5,767 nt of DNA, from assembly GCA_000432135.1 (NCBI GenBank), contig HF990567.1, forward strand, positions 11,338 to 17,104, read 5' to 3'. This DNA comes from Firmicutes bacterium CAG:124. GTDB lineage: Bacteria > Bacillota > Clostridia > Oscillospirales > Oscillospiraceae. Shown one piece after another: positions 1 to 5,678 of the stretch (position 1 is the first letter of the stretch; each line of letters opens with the position of its first letter). The notes below the pieces were generated by a model. That model was given only the letters and a program-made list of their open reading frames with translations, was not told where the DNA came from and ran no database searches. A program made the translations under genes and the position numbers.

Positions 1-1725
1 GGGCCGCTTCGCGGCAATATCCAGAAGCGTTGCGTTGGAAAACACGATATAGGCCGGGACGCCCTGCTCCTGCGCGATGCGGAAGCGAAGCGCCTTCAGC
101 GCGGCCAGAAGCGGCTCGTCCGTCCGGGACGCAGCTGCTTTTTTCTGCGTTCTCGGCCCGGTGAGCGTCGTACGCTGCACGCGCCCAAGCACCTGTTCGT
201 CGGAAAACAGCACAGCCGCTGCCCGCTCCGTCGTGTCGATCCCGCCGTGGACGGGATCAGTCTCCAGATATCCCGCGCGCTCCAGCAGCTCGATCCATTC
301 TCGAATCTGCGCGCCCGGCAGCGCGGACATCAGTCCGTAGGTCGGCAGCAAATCAAGCCCCAGCTCCCGCACGCGTGCCGAACGGCCCCCGTGCAGCGTT
401 TGGCTTAGAATCGACGCGCCAACGCAGTAGCCGAGCCGGTTCCGCGCCCGCACAACGCAGGACAGGATCATCTGCGCCTCGCGCGTGAGGTCCCGCGTCT
501 CGTATTCTGCCAGACAGTTCCCGCAGTTGCCGCAGGTTTTTTCATGCGGCTGGCCAAAATAGTCGAGCAGATACCCTCGCAGACAGTCCTGCGTCTTGCA
601 GTAGCCTGTCATGGCCTCCAGCCGGGCCAGATCCTGCGCCTGCACCATCTGCCGCTCCTCGTCAGTCAGCTCCTCGTTCTCTGCGGATGAATTGAAGATC
701 AGAAATTTAGCCGTCGTGACGTCGCCGGAGGAATACAGCAGGATGCAGTCGGCAGGGGAGCCGTCGCGCCCCGCGCGTCCCGCCTCCTGATAATACGCCT
801 CCACGCTTTTCGGCATATTGTAATGAATGACATAGGAGACGTTCGACTTGTCAATGCCCATGCCGAACGCGTTGGTCGCGGCCATGACGGGGCTGCGGTC
901 GCAGATGAACGCCTCCTGATTTTCTTTTCGCTCGTCAGCGTCCAGTCCCGCGTGGTAGCGCGTGGCGGCAAAGCCCGCCTCCTGCAGAAGTCCGCAGACC
1001 TGCTCGACCGTTTTGCGCGTGGCGCAGTAGACAATGCCGCTCTTGTCCCGCCGCTCGGAGAGCAGCTGCAAAAGCGCGGTGCGCTTGTCCTTCGGGCGCA
1101 GCACTTCGAAGCGAAGATTGGGCCGGTCAAAGCCGGTCACGACCGTTTCCGGCTCATGCAGCTGCAAAATACGGATGATATCGGCGCGCACCTGCGCCGT
1201 GGCCGTTGCGGTAAAGGCCGCGACAGCCGGGCGGCGCGGGAGCCGCTGCAAAAATTCCACGATCTTTAAATAGCTGGGCCGGAAATCCTGCCCCCACTGC
1301 GAGATGCAGTGCGCCTCGTCGACGGCGACAAGCGGGATCTCAAGCTCCTGCGCAAGGGAGCAGAAGCCGTCGGTCAGCAGCCGCTCGGGCGCGACATAAA
1401 GCAGCTTATATGCGCCATAGCGCGCGTCGCGGTACGTCTCGCGCAGCTCGTCCAGACTCATGGAGCTGTTGATGCACCCGGCGGGGATGCCCGCGTTCCG
1501 CAGCGCCATGACCTGATCCTTCATGAGAGAGATCAGCGGCGAGACGACGAGCGTCATCCCCGGCAGCAGCAGGGCGGGCAGCTCATAGCAGAGGCTTTTC
1601 CCGCCGCCCGTCGGCATCACGCCGAGCGCGTCGCGCCCGGAAAGCACCGCGTCGATCAGCGTCTGCTGTCCCGCACGGAATGCCGGAAAGCCAAAATACT
1701 GCCGCAGCACCGCAAGCTTGTCCAT
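1..1725 (-). CDS. recQ: ATP-dependent DNA helicase RecQ (3' end cut by window edge)
   Basis: This is a superfamily 2, 3'-5' DNA helicase acting in recombination and replication-fork repair. The frame is open for 575 codons down to the window edge, so only the end is missing (E. coli RecQ is about 609 residues). Visible motifs, in order: motif 0 around residues 10-21; Walker A MPTGGGKS at 37-44; DEAH box at 136-139 followed by the aromatic-rich loop QWGQDFRP at 143-150; motif III-like FTATAT at 171-176; motif VI QEAGRAGRDG at 313-322; a zinc site with Cys381, Cys398, Cys401 and Cys404; a winged-helix (RQC) region after it; and the beginning of an HRDC domain from about 538. The ATG at 1725 is chosen because GAAAGGGG (1733-1740) lies 7 nt upstream; the out-of-frame ATG at 1730 is too close to that site. 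One oddity is Gln146, where E. coli RecQ has a conserved His. Identification is very secure. Confidence 0.97.
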   Translation of the reverse strand, partial: MDKLAVLRQYFGFPAFRAGQQTLIDAVLSGRDALGVMPTGGGKSLCYELPALLLPGMTLVVSPLISLMKDQVMALRNAGIPAGCINSSMSLDELRETYRDARYGAYKLLYVAPERLLTDGFCSLAQELEIPLVAVDEAHCISQWGQDFRPSYLKIVEFLQRLPRRPAVAAFTATATAQVRADIIRILQLHEPETVVTGFDRPNLRFEVLRPKDKRTALLQLLSERRDKSGIVYCATRKTVEQVCGLLQEAGFAATRYHAGLDADERKENQEAFICDRSPVMAATNAFGMGIDKSNVSYVIHYNMPKSVEAYYQEAGRAGRDGSPADCILLYSSGDVTTAKFLIFNSSAENEELTDEERQMVQAQDLARLEAMTGYCKTQDCLRGYLLDYFGQPHEKTCGNCGNCLAEYETRDLTREAQMILSCVVRARNRLGYCVGASILSQTLHGGRSARVRELGLDLLPTYGLMSALPGAQIREWIELLERAGYLETDPVHGGIDTTERAAAVLFSDEQVLGRVQRTTLTGPRTQKKAAASRTDEPLLAALKALRFRIAQEQGVPAYIVFSNATLLDIAAKRP

Positions 1726-1753
1726 GTCATCGCCCCTTTCACCCTTTTTCAAC

Positions 1754-1782
1754 ATTATATCAGTCCGCACGCCCCTTGACAA
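1754..1782 (-). promoter_or_regulatory. recQ promoter (vegetative sigma type)
   Basis: Read on the minus strand, TTGTCA (1777-1782) and a perfect TATAAT (1754-1759) are separated by exactly 17 nt. Transcription should start near 1747, giving a leader of about 20 nt that contains the GAAAGGGG ribosome binding site of recQ. No operator-like palindrome overlaps it, which fits simple constitutive expression. Confidence 0.85.
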
Positions 1783-1902
1783 GCCCGGAAGCGCCCCGGA
1801 GGCAGCCTCTTGCCAACTGCTTTTGCGCTTCAGCGCCTTTTACATGGATCGAGCGCGCCGGGGTCAACGACCTGCACGTTCGATATTTTTTTCAAGAACC
1901 AC

Positions 1903-1931
1903 TTGACATCACGCGTCTACTCGTGTAGAAT
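1903..1931 (+). promoter_or_regulatory. Promoter of the BlaI/M56 regulatory operon
   Basis: A perfect -35 TTGACA (1903-1908) and a near-perfect -10 TAGAAT (1926-1931) are 17 nt apart. The predicted start of transcription is near 1938. The promoter is intrinsically strong, but its spacer and -10 lie inside the first of two operator palindromes, as expected for an autorepressed operon. The 1726-1965 gap between the divergent recQ and repressor genes holds this promoter, its operator, the recQ promoter and both ribosome binding sites; nothing else convincing was seen in it. Confidence 0.92.
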
Positions 1932-1956
1932 AGCGGCATCTTCTACACGAGTAGAC
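1915..1956 (+). promoter_or_regulatory. Tandem BlaI-type operator palindromes
   Basis: Two dyads are present: TCTACTCGTGTAGA (1916-1929) and TCTACACGAGTAGA (1942-1955). Each is a TCTAC/GTAGA inverted repeat with a 4-nt centre. The 16-nt blocks 1915-1930 and 1941-1956 are exact reverse complements of each other, separated by 10 nt, with dyad centres 26 bp apart. The first covers the -10 and the second lies just downstream of the predicted start. The GTAGA/TCTAC arms resemble the TACA/TGTA half-sites recognised by BlaI, MecI and CopY repressors. Binding of two repressor dimers here is inferred, not shown. Confidence 0.87.
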
Positions 1957-1965
1957 AAGGAGGTG
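1957..1965 (+). promoter_or_regulatory. Strong ribosome binding site before the BlaI-like gene
   Basis: AAGGAGGTG is a nearly full complement of the 16S rRNA 3' end. It matters for choosing the start: counted from the final G of AGGAGG (1963), TTG at 1966 is only 2 nt away and CTG at 1972 is 8 nt away. The usual 5-9 nt spacing fits the CTG better, although CTG starts are rare. There is no ATG in frame near the start. Confidence 0.75.
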
Positions 1966-2343
1966 TTGAAACTGGAAATTCCGAAAATTCACGAAGGGGA
2001 GTACCGCTTCTGCCTGATTTTATGGAAGCATGAGCCGGTCACGGCGTCGCAGCTTGCGAAGCTGTGTCTGGAGCAGCTCGGCTGGAAGCGCACGACGACC
2101 TACACGATCATCAAGCGTCTTGGCGAGCGTGGGATCCTGAAAAATGAGAACGGGCTTGTGACCGCGCTCATTTCCAAGGACGAGGCGCAGGCCTGCGAGA
2201 TCGACGAGCTGGTCGAAAAGAAATTTGAAGGCTCTCTGCCCACCTTTATTGCCGCGTTCACAAAGCGGCAGGATCTGTCCGCGCATGAACTCGACGAGGT
2301 GCAGCAGATGATCGATCGCATCCGAAGAGGAGAAACACAATGA
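1966..2343 (+). CDS. BlaI/MecI/CopY-family transcriptional repressor
   Basis: This is a dimeric winged-helix DNA-binding repressor, 125 residues if translation starts at TTG 1966, the usual size for the family. The opening IPKIHEGEYRFCLILW, the helix-turn-helix region at about residues 25-52 (ending RTTTYTIIKRL) and the following wing are typical of the family. The C-terminal part (about 72-120) is the dimerisation and protease-sensitive region: Ala97-Phe98 falls approximately where S. aureus BlaI is cut at Asn101-Phe102. The gene follows its own operator and overlaps the M56 protease gene by 4 nt (ATGA), the standard repressor/antirepressor arrangement. The exact start is uncertain: TTG 1966 is the nearest conventional codon, but CTG 1972 fits the ribosome binding site better. 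The open frame reaching back to 1810 is discounted because the promoter and operators lie inside it. Confidence 0.93.
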   Translation: MKLEIPKIHEGEYRFCLILWKHEPVTASQLAKLCLEQLGWKRTTTYTIIKRLGERGILKNENGLVTALISKDEAQACEIDELVEKKFEGSLPTFIAAFTKRQDLSAHELDEVQQMIDRIRRGETQ

Positions 2344-3818
2344 GCGCACTCTTTTTGAAAGTCCTTCATATGAGCGTCTGCGCAAGCTGGCTTGTGCTTG
2401 CAGTGCTTCTTCTGCGTCTCTGCCTGCGCAGAGCACCCAAGTGGTTCAACGTCCTGCTTTGGGGCATCGTCGCTGTGCGGCTGGTTTTCCCGTTTTCCGT
2501 CGAAAGCCCGCTGAGCCTGCTTCCACGCACAGAGGCCATCCGTCCGGCAGCCATCGCCGTGCAGACGCAGCCTGCGCAGATCAGCTCTGCCGCAGCCGCC
2601 GGCGGCTCTGCTGCCCCGGCGCAGAGCTGGCTTTCGATCCTCGCCTGGGTCTGGCTCGCGGGAGCTGCCGCACTGTTCCTGTATACCATGGTCAGCACGC
2701 TGCGGCTGCGGCACAGGGTACGCGAGGCGGTCCGCCTGCGGGGAAACATCTACCAGTCTGAGCGGATTGATTCGCCGTTCGTGCTCGGTACGATCCGTCC
2801 GAGAATTTATCTCCCATATCGCATGGACAGCCGCGACCGGCAGCACGTCATTGCCCACGAGCAGGCGCACCTGCGCCGGGGCGACCACCTGTGGAAGCCG
2901 CTGGGCTTCCTGCTGCTGACGATCCACTGGTTCAACCCGGTGATGTGGCTCAGCTATGTGCTGCTGTGCCGGGATATCGAGCTGGCGTGCGATGAAACCG
3001 TGATCAGAGAATTGGGCTGCGAGCAGAGAGCCGATTATATGCAGGCGCTCGTCTCGTGCAGCGTCAACCGCCGCAGAATTGCGGCCTGCCCCCTCGCCTT
3101 CGGCGAGATCGGAGTAAAGGAGCGTGTCAAATCTGTTATGAACTACAAAAAACCAACCTTCTGGATCATTCTGGCGGCCATCATCGCCTGCATCGTCCTC
3201 GCGGTCTGCTTCCTGACCGACCCGGTGGCCTCCAAGACAGAGCAGCCGTCTGATCCCGCCGTTTCCAACACCGAAGCCACCCCCGATCCGGCGGACACAG
3301 CCCCGGAGGAGCCTGCCCAGCCCACCGAACAGGATGATAACCTGTCCGCCGAGCAGGAAGCGATGAAGGATGAACTGTCCGCCGCAGAGGAGGCTGACAA
3401 TTCGGTTCTGGATGAGCTGATCGGCAAAGCGGTTCTGGACCACTACGCGGACGCCGTGCAGCCCGGCCAGATCCACGTGGAAAGCCATGTCGTTCTGGCA
3501 GAGGACAGACGCGGCACAGAGACAGTCACCGTATATCTGCTCGTTCTGCAGGAGATCTACAGCACAGACGGCGAATCGCTGACGCTGGAGAACGGAAGCT
3601 ATATTCCCACAGCGATCACATTCTCCCTCAGCACCTCCAGCGGAGCGGTGACAGAATACTGGGAGCCCAGCGACGGCAGCTATTCCGACGACATCCGCGC
3701 CAAATTCCCGCCCGCCGCAGCCGAGGAAGCCCTGCAGAACGATCAGGCGTACATCGACGATCTGAAAACCGCAAGCTTCCAGAAAGCGCTCGAAGCGAAC
3801 CGCAGTGCAGCGTCTTAA
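2340..3818 (+). CDS. M56-family (BlaR1/MecR1-like) membrane metalloprotease with non-PBP C-terminal domain
   Basis: This is a likely signal-transducing membrane protease that inactivates the repressor encoded just upstream. The 492 residues contain hydrophobic helices at about 5-27, 35-52 and 97-119, then a cytoplasmic zinc-protease domain with HEQAH at 173-177 (HExxH, catalytic Glu174) and ELACDE at 214-219 supplying the expected third zinc ligand. A last helix lies at about 274-292. Beyond it are a Pro/Glu/Asp-rich linker (about 296-350) and an acidic domain of about 140 residues, probably extracellular. Classical BlaR1 is about 600 residues and ends in a penicillin-binding domain with a Ser-x-x-Lys active site. 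Here the tail is shorter, and the only S-x-x-K string, SFQK close to the C-terminus, is not in such a context. The input signal is therefore unknown. The start overlaps the repressor stop (ATGA), implying translational coupling. Confidence 0.93.
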   Translation: MSALFLKVLHMSVCASWLVLAVLLLRLCLRRAPKWFNVLLWGIVAVRLVFPFSVESPLSLLPRTEAIRPAAIAVQTQPAQISSAAAAGGSAAPAQSWLSILAWVWLAGAAALFLYTMVSTLRLRHRVREAVRLRGNIYQSERIDSPFVLGTIRPRIYLPYRMDSRDRQHVIAHEQAHLRRGDHLWKPLGFLLLTIHWFNPVMWLSYVLLCRDIELACDETVIRELGCEQRADYMQALVSCSVNRRRIAACPLAFGEIGVKERVKSVMNYKKPTFWIILAAIIACIVLAVCFLTDPVASKTEQPSDPAVSNTEATPDPADTAPEEPAQPTEQDDNLSAEQEAMKDELSAAEEADNSVLDELIGKAVLDHYADAVQPGQIHVESHVVLAEDRRGTETVTVYLLVLQEIYSTDGESLTLENGSYIPTAITFSLSTSSGAVTEYWEPSDGSYSDDIRAKFPPAAAEEALQNDQAYIDDLKTASFQKALEANRSAAS

Positions 3819-3855
3819 AAAATGCCCCTTGCCGGTTTCATGAACCGGCAAGGGG
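3817..3855 (-). terminator. Rho-independent terminator of the EamA gene, in the convergent gap
   Basis: A perfect 13-bp stem (CCCCTTGCCGGTT at 3825-3837 with its complement at 3843-3855) closes a 5-nt loop. On the minus strand it is followed by CA and then six T residues, so it should terminate the transporter transcript efficiently. The T-tract overlaps the TAA stop of the M56 gene (3816-3818). On the plus strand the hairpin is followed only by ACAGTTCGTT, so it may stop the M56 operon less efficiently, although it is the only hairpin in the gap. Confidence 0.92.
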
Positions 3856-3863
3856 ACAGTTCG

Positions 3864-4760
3864 TTATACAGCCGTTTTCTGCCGCTCCGGCAGCTGCGAG
3901 AGGATGATCGCCGTGAACATGACCGCGCAGCCGAAAAGCTCCCGCGCGGAAAGCGTCTGGCCGAGCAGCAGCCAGCCGAACAGGGCGGCGAAGACGGACT
4001 CCAGACTCATGAGCAGGGAAGCCAGCGCGGGCTGCACATCGCGTTCGCCGATGATCTGGAACGTGTACGCCACGCCTCCGGAGAAGACACCCGCATATAC
4101 AATGGGCCACCAGCACTGCAGAATGGAATCCCAGTCCGGCGCTTCAAACAGAAGCATACCGACCGCGGACAGCGCGGAGCAGACCAGAAACTGTACGCAG
4201 CTCAGCCGCACGCCGTCCATATGCGGCACGACTGCGCCGACATAGCAGATATGAACCGCGAACAGCACCGCGCAGCCAAGCGTCAGCAGATCGCCGCCCG
4301 AAACCGAAAAGCCGGAGCCGACGCACAGCAGGTACATTCCAAACACAGCGGCCAGCGCGCACAGCCAGACCTTCAGCCCGGCGCGTCTGCCCATGAGCGC
4401 GCCCAGAATGGGGACAAACACGATATAAAGCGCCGTCACGAAGCCGGATTTTCCGACCGTCGTATCGAGCAGACCAAATTGCTGGAGCGTTGTCGCTGCG
4501 AACAGCAGCGCGCCGCAGATCATGCCGGACAGCAGCTGCTTTTTCTTTTCAGCCCCTGTGACCGGCCGGTTCTGCGACCAGCCCTTCCGGTCGAGCACGG
4601 CAATGACTGGCAGCAGCACCAGCCCCGCCAGAAAAAAACGCGCCGCGCCCATCGTAAACGGCCCGATATACTGCATACTCTCGCTCTGGGCAACGAACGC
4701 CGCGCCCCAGATCATGGCGCACAGGAGAAGAAGAATACCGCCCTTTGCCTGTTTATGCAT
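3864..4760 (-). CDS. EamA/DMT-family inner-membrane transporter
   Basis: This is a drug/metabolite-transporter superfamily permease, 298 residues, the normal size for a two-repeat EamA protein. Ten hydrophobic helices can be placed at about 8-23, 34-56, 75-95, 104-124, 130-147, 155-177, 186-205, 215-236, 245-267 and 274-291, forming two EamA repeats (about 8-147 and 155-292). Family hallmarks include the N-terminal MIWGAAFVA stretch and the second-repeat segment ALASLLMSLESVFAALFGW. The ATG at 4760 is chosen because AAAGGAG (4769-4775) is 8 nt upstream; a longer frame from 4865 would include the promoter. The gene is monocistronic, with its own promoter and terminator. Substrate cannot be told from sequence; EamA relatives export amino acids, nucleosides or small metabolites. 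It is convergent with the M56 gene, so there is no evidence that the BlaI-like repressor controls it. Confidence 0.94.
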   Translation of the reverse strand: MHKQAKGGILLLLCAMIWGAAFVAQSESMQYIGPFTMGAARFFLAGLVLLPVIAVLDRKGWSQNRPVTGAEKKKQLLSGMICGALLFAATTLQQFGLLDTTVGKSGFVTALYIVFVPILGALMGRRAGLKVWLCALAAVFGMYLLCVGSGFSVSGGDLLTLGCAVLFAVHICYVGAVVPHMDGVRLSCVQFLVCSALSAVGMLLFEAPDWDSILQCWWPIVYAGVFSGGVAYTFQIIGERDVQPALASLLMSLESVFAALFGWLLLGQTLSARELFGCAVMFTAIILSQLPERQKTAV

Positions 4761-4797
4761 TGCCTTTGCTCCTTTATCGTAAAAAAGAATCCCAGCA

Positions 4798-4826
4798 ATC
4801 ATAGCATATCGCAGAGGCAAAGTCAA
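4798..4826 (-). promoter_or_regulatory. Promoter of the EamA transporter gene
   Basis: On the minus strand, TTGACT (4821-4826) and TATGAT (4798-4803) are separated by 17 nt. The predicted start is near 4791, leaving a leader of about 30 nt with a run of six T residues and the AAAGGAG site. Its -35 lies 6 nt from the -35 of the oppositely oriented promoter of the small gene. Confidence 0.85.
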
Positions 4827-4832
4827 ACAATC

Positions 4833-4861
4833 TTGCCGCGCGGCGGAATTTGTGGTATGAT
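4833..4861 (+). promoter_or_regulatory. Promoter of the 88-residue protein gene
   Basis: TTGCCG (4833-4838) and TATGAT (4856-4861) are separated by 17 nt. The -10 is good and the -35 moderate. Transcription should begin near 4868, just before the ribosome binding site, giving a leader of about 20 nt. The promoter lies inside the longest possible open frame (from 4850), which supports the downstream ATG as the true start. Confidence 0.72.
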
Positions 4862-4888
4862 ACACAAAAAAAGGGAGGGCAGACGCAT

Positions 4889-5155
4889 ATGGAACCGTTA
4901 TTTCTGCCGGTGCTGCACAGCTTTGAAAACAACAATATCTTTACCGGGAGCTATGGCAAGCTCCGCTTTCGCGTCACGCCAAACATCGTCATGCTGACGC
5001 AGAAGGAGGTCAACTTTGACGAAAGCAGCATGAAATGCGAATGCTGGCACGGCGAATACTGCTACGAAAAAAGCCAGATGGAGGACGAAAAGGTCTTCCC
5101 GCTGAACGAAGCGGCCTACCACGAAATGTACGACTGGATCTCGGCGCATATATAA
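4889..5155 (+). CDS. Small protein of unknown function (88 residues)
   Basis: I do not recognise this protein. Its reality is supported by a promoter at 4833-4861, the ribosome binding site AGGGAGGG (4872-4879) 9 nt before the ATG, and a hairpin after the stop. It has no signal peptide or membrane segment and looks like a compact cytosolic protein. The first half (LPVLHSFENNNIFTGSYGKL, then RFRVTP and a VMLTQKEVNF stretch) has the alternating pattern of a beta-rich fold. The end (from about Asn73, NEAAYHEMYDWISAHI) looks like an amphipathic helix. Residues 50-58 (CECWHGEYC) pack three Cys and one His closely, which could bind a metal or be coincidence. It is divergent from the transporter gene, with the two promoters back to back. 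No function is assigned. Confidence 0.8.
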   Translation: MEPLFLPVLHSFENNNIFTGSYGKLRFRVTPNIVMLTQKEVNFDESSMKCECWHGEYCYEKSQMEDEKVFPLNEAAYHEMYDWISAHI

Positions 5156-5197
5156 AAAGCAAGCCCCGGCCATTAGATGGGTGTTCATAAAACAGTC

Positions 5198-5230
5198 AAT
5201 GGAGCGTATCGATACAGATGCGCTCCATTT
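5198..5230 (+). terminator. Intergenic hairpin, probable terminator of the small gene
   Basis: AATGGAGCGTATC (5198-5210) pairs with 5217-5229 over 13 bp, including one G-U pair, around a 6-nt loop. It is followed by TCTC after the terminal ATT, so the U-tract is weak on the plus strand. On the minus strand it is followed by GACTG and then TTTT, so it could also stop transcripts leaving the DUF559 gene. The 5156-5270 interval otherwise contains only a small GGGG/CCCC hairpin at 5254-5266. Confidence 0.6.
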
Positions 5231-5270
5231 CTCATGCAAACATACTATATAACGGGGTGCAGCCCCCTCG

Positions 5271-5313
5271 GCTCTCCCTTTGGGAGAGCTGTCACCGCAG
5301 GTGACTGAGAGGG
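5271..5313 (+). repeat. Left hairpin repeat bracketing the DUF559 gene
   Basis: This contains two adjacent hairpins and a tail. GCTCTCCC-TTT-GGGAGAGC (5271-5289) is a perfect 8-bp stem, GTCACC-GCA-GGTGAC (5291-5305) a perfect 6-bp stem, and GAGAGGG (5307-5313) follows. CCCTC at 5265-5269 can pair with 5309-5313, enclosing both hairpins in a cloverleaf-like fold. An inverted relative lies at 5679-5725. Similar short GC-rich repeats are, to my recollection, common in Clostridial genomes; copy number here cannot be judged from one window. Confidence 0.85.
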
Positions 5314-5672
5314 CCTTGCAGCCTCTTTTGAATGATAAGATCGATTTGTTCACACACATTACGGAAATCCCTGTCAATATCCCGGTTGGAGAATCGCAAA
5401 ATCTCCAACCCAAGAGATATCAGGAATTGAGAACGTTCAGCATCATAAGCAAGCCTCTGAGGTTCATAATGTTGAGAGCCATCCAATTCAATGACCAGTC
5501 TGGCCGAAGCACAGTAAAAGTCCACGATGAATCTGCCGATAATCCGCTGTTTGTAAATTTTTACTGGATATCTGCGGAGAAAAAGATACCAGAGCTTACG
5601 CTCGTGGGGTGTCATCTCCCTGCGAAGCCGTCGGGCATTTTCTAATTGGGTGTTGTCTTTTGGTATGGTCAT
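5292..5672 (-). CDS. DUF559 domain protein (PD-(D/E)XK / Vsr-like nuclease fold)
   Basis: This is a 126-residue DUF559 protein, full length for the family. The family has the restriction-endonuclease-like fold related to very-short-patch-repair (Vsr) nucleases, so DNA cleavage is plausible but unproven. Key features: RRLRREMTPHERKLW at 14-28, including Glu24; the core VDFYC at 50-54 with Asp51; VIELDGSQH at 60-68 with Glu62 and Asp64; then YDAERSQFL and LRFSNRDI. No active-site residue appears lost. The ATG at 5672 has GGAGAGGG (5679-5686) 6 nt upstream, and that sequence belongs to the right flanking repeat. The stop (5292-5294) and the last six codons (PLSHLR) lie inside the left repeat. 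GC counted by hand over 5341-5580 is 104/240 (43%), against 39/60 (65%) in a recQ sample at 1021-1080, suggesting a different origin. Confidence 0.93.
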   Translation of the reverse strand: MTIPKDNTQLENARRLRREMTPHERKLWYLFLRRYPVKIYKQRIIGRFIVDFYCASARLVIELDGSQHYEPQRLAYDAERSQFLISLGLEILRFSNRDIDRDFRNVCEQIDLIIQKRLQGPLSHLR

Positions 5673-5678
5673 TGTTTA

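Noticed and set aside
823..1779. Several plus-strand open frames, and one minus-strand frame at 699-1130, within recQ
   Set aside because: All overlap the continuous recQ frame, which carries every helicase motif; they are out-of-frame shadows.
1825..1836. GCGCTTCAGCGC mini-hairpin followed by CTTTTA in the recQ/repressor gap
   Set aside because: The stem is only 4-5 bp with a tiny loop and no gene ends just upstream, so a terminator call is not justified.
1810..1965. Upstream extension of the repressor to the ATG at 1810
   Set aside because: The extension would contain the operon's own promoter and both operators and would add about 50 residues not found in BlaI-family proteins.
2340..3818. 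Calling the operon a beta-lactam resistance system (blaI-blaR1)
   Set aside because: No penicillin-binding sensor domain is visible and no beta-lactamase or PBP2a gene is present in the window; only the family-level assignment is supported.
2100..3851. 583-codon open frame on the minus strand opposite the repressor/M56 operon
   Set aside because: It is a shadow of GC-rich coding DNA. The plus-strand frames have recognisable family motifs, an operon promoter and an ATGA overlap, while the antisense frame has no recognisable domain.
3822..4997. 391-codon plus-strand open frame across the transporter gene
   Set aside because: Its translation is rich in Arg, Gln, His and Ala without any fold signature, it starts inside the terminator hairpin, and it runs antisense to a clear EamA gene.
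3864..5155. Toxin-antitoxin or exporter/accessory operon involving the small protein and the transporter
   Set aside because: The genes are divergent with separate promoters, and neither shows toxin or antitoxin features.
5280..5645. 121-codon plus-strand open frame opposite the DUF559 gene
   Set aside because: The antisense frame has no recognisable features, whereas the minus-strand frame has the full DUF559 pattern.
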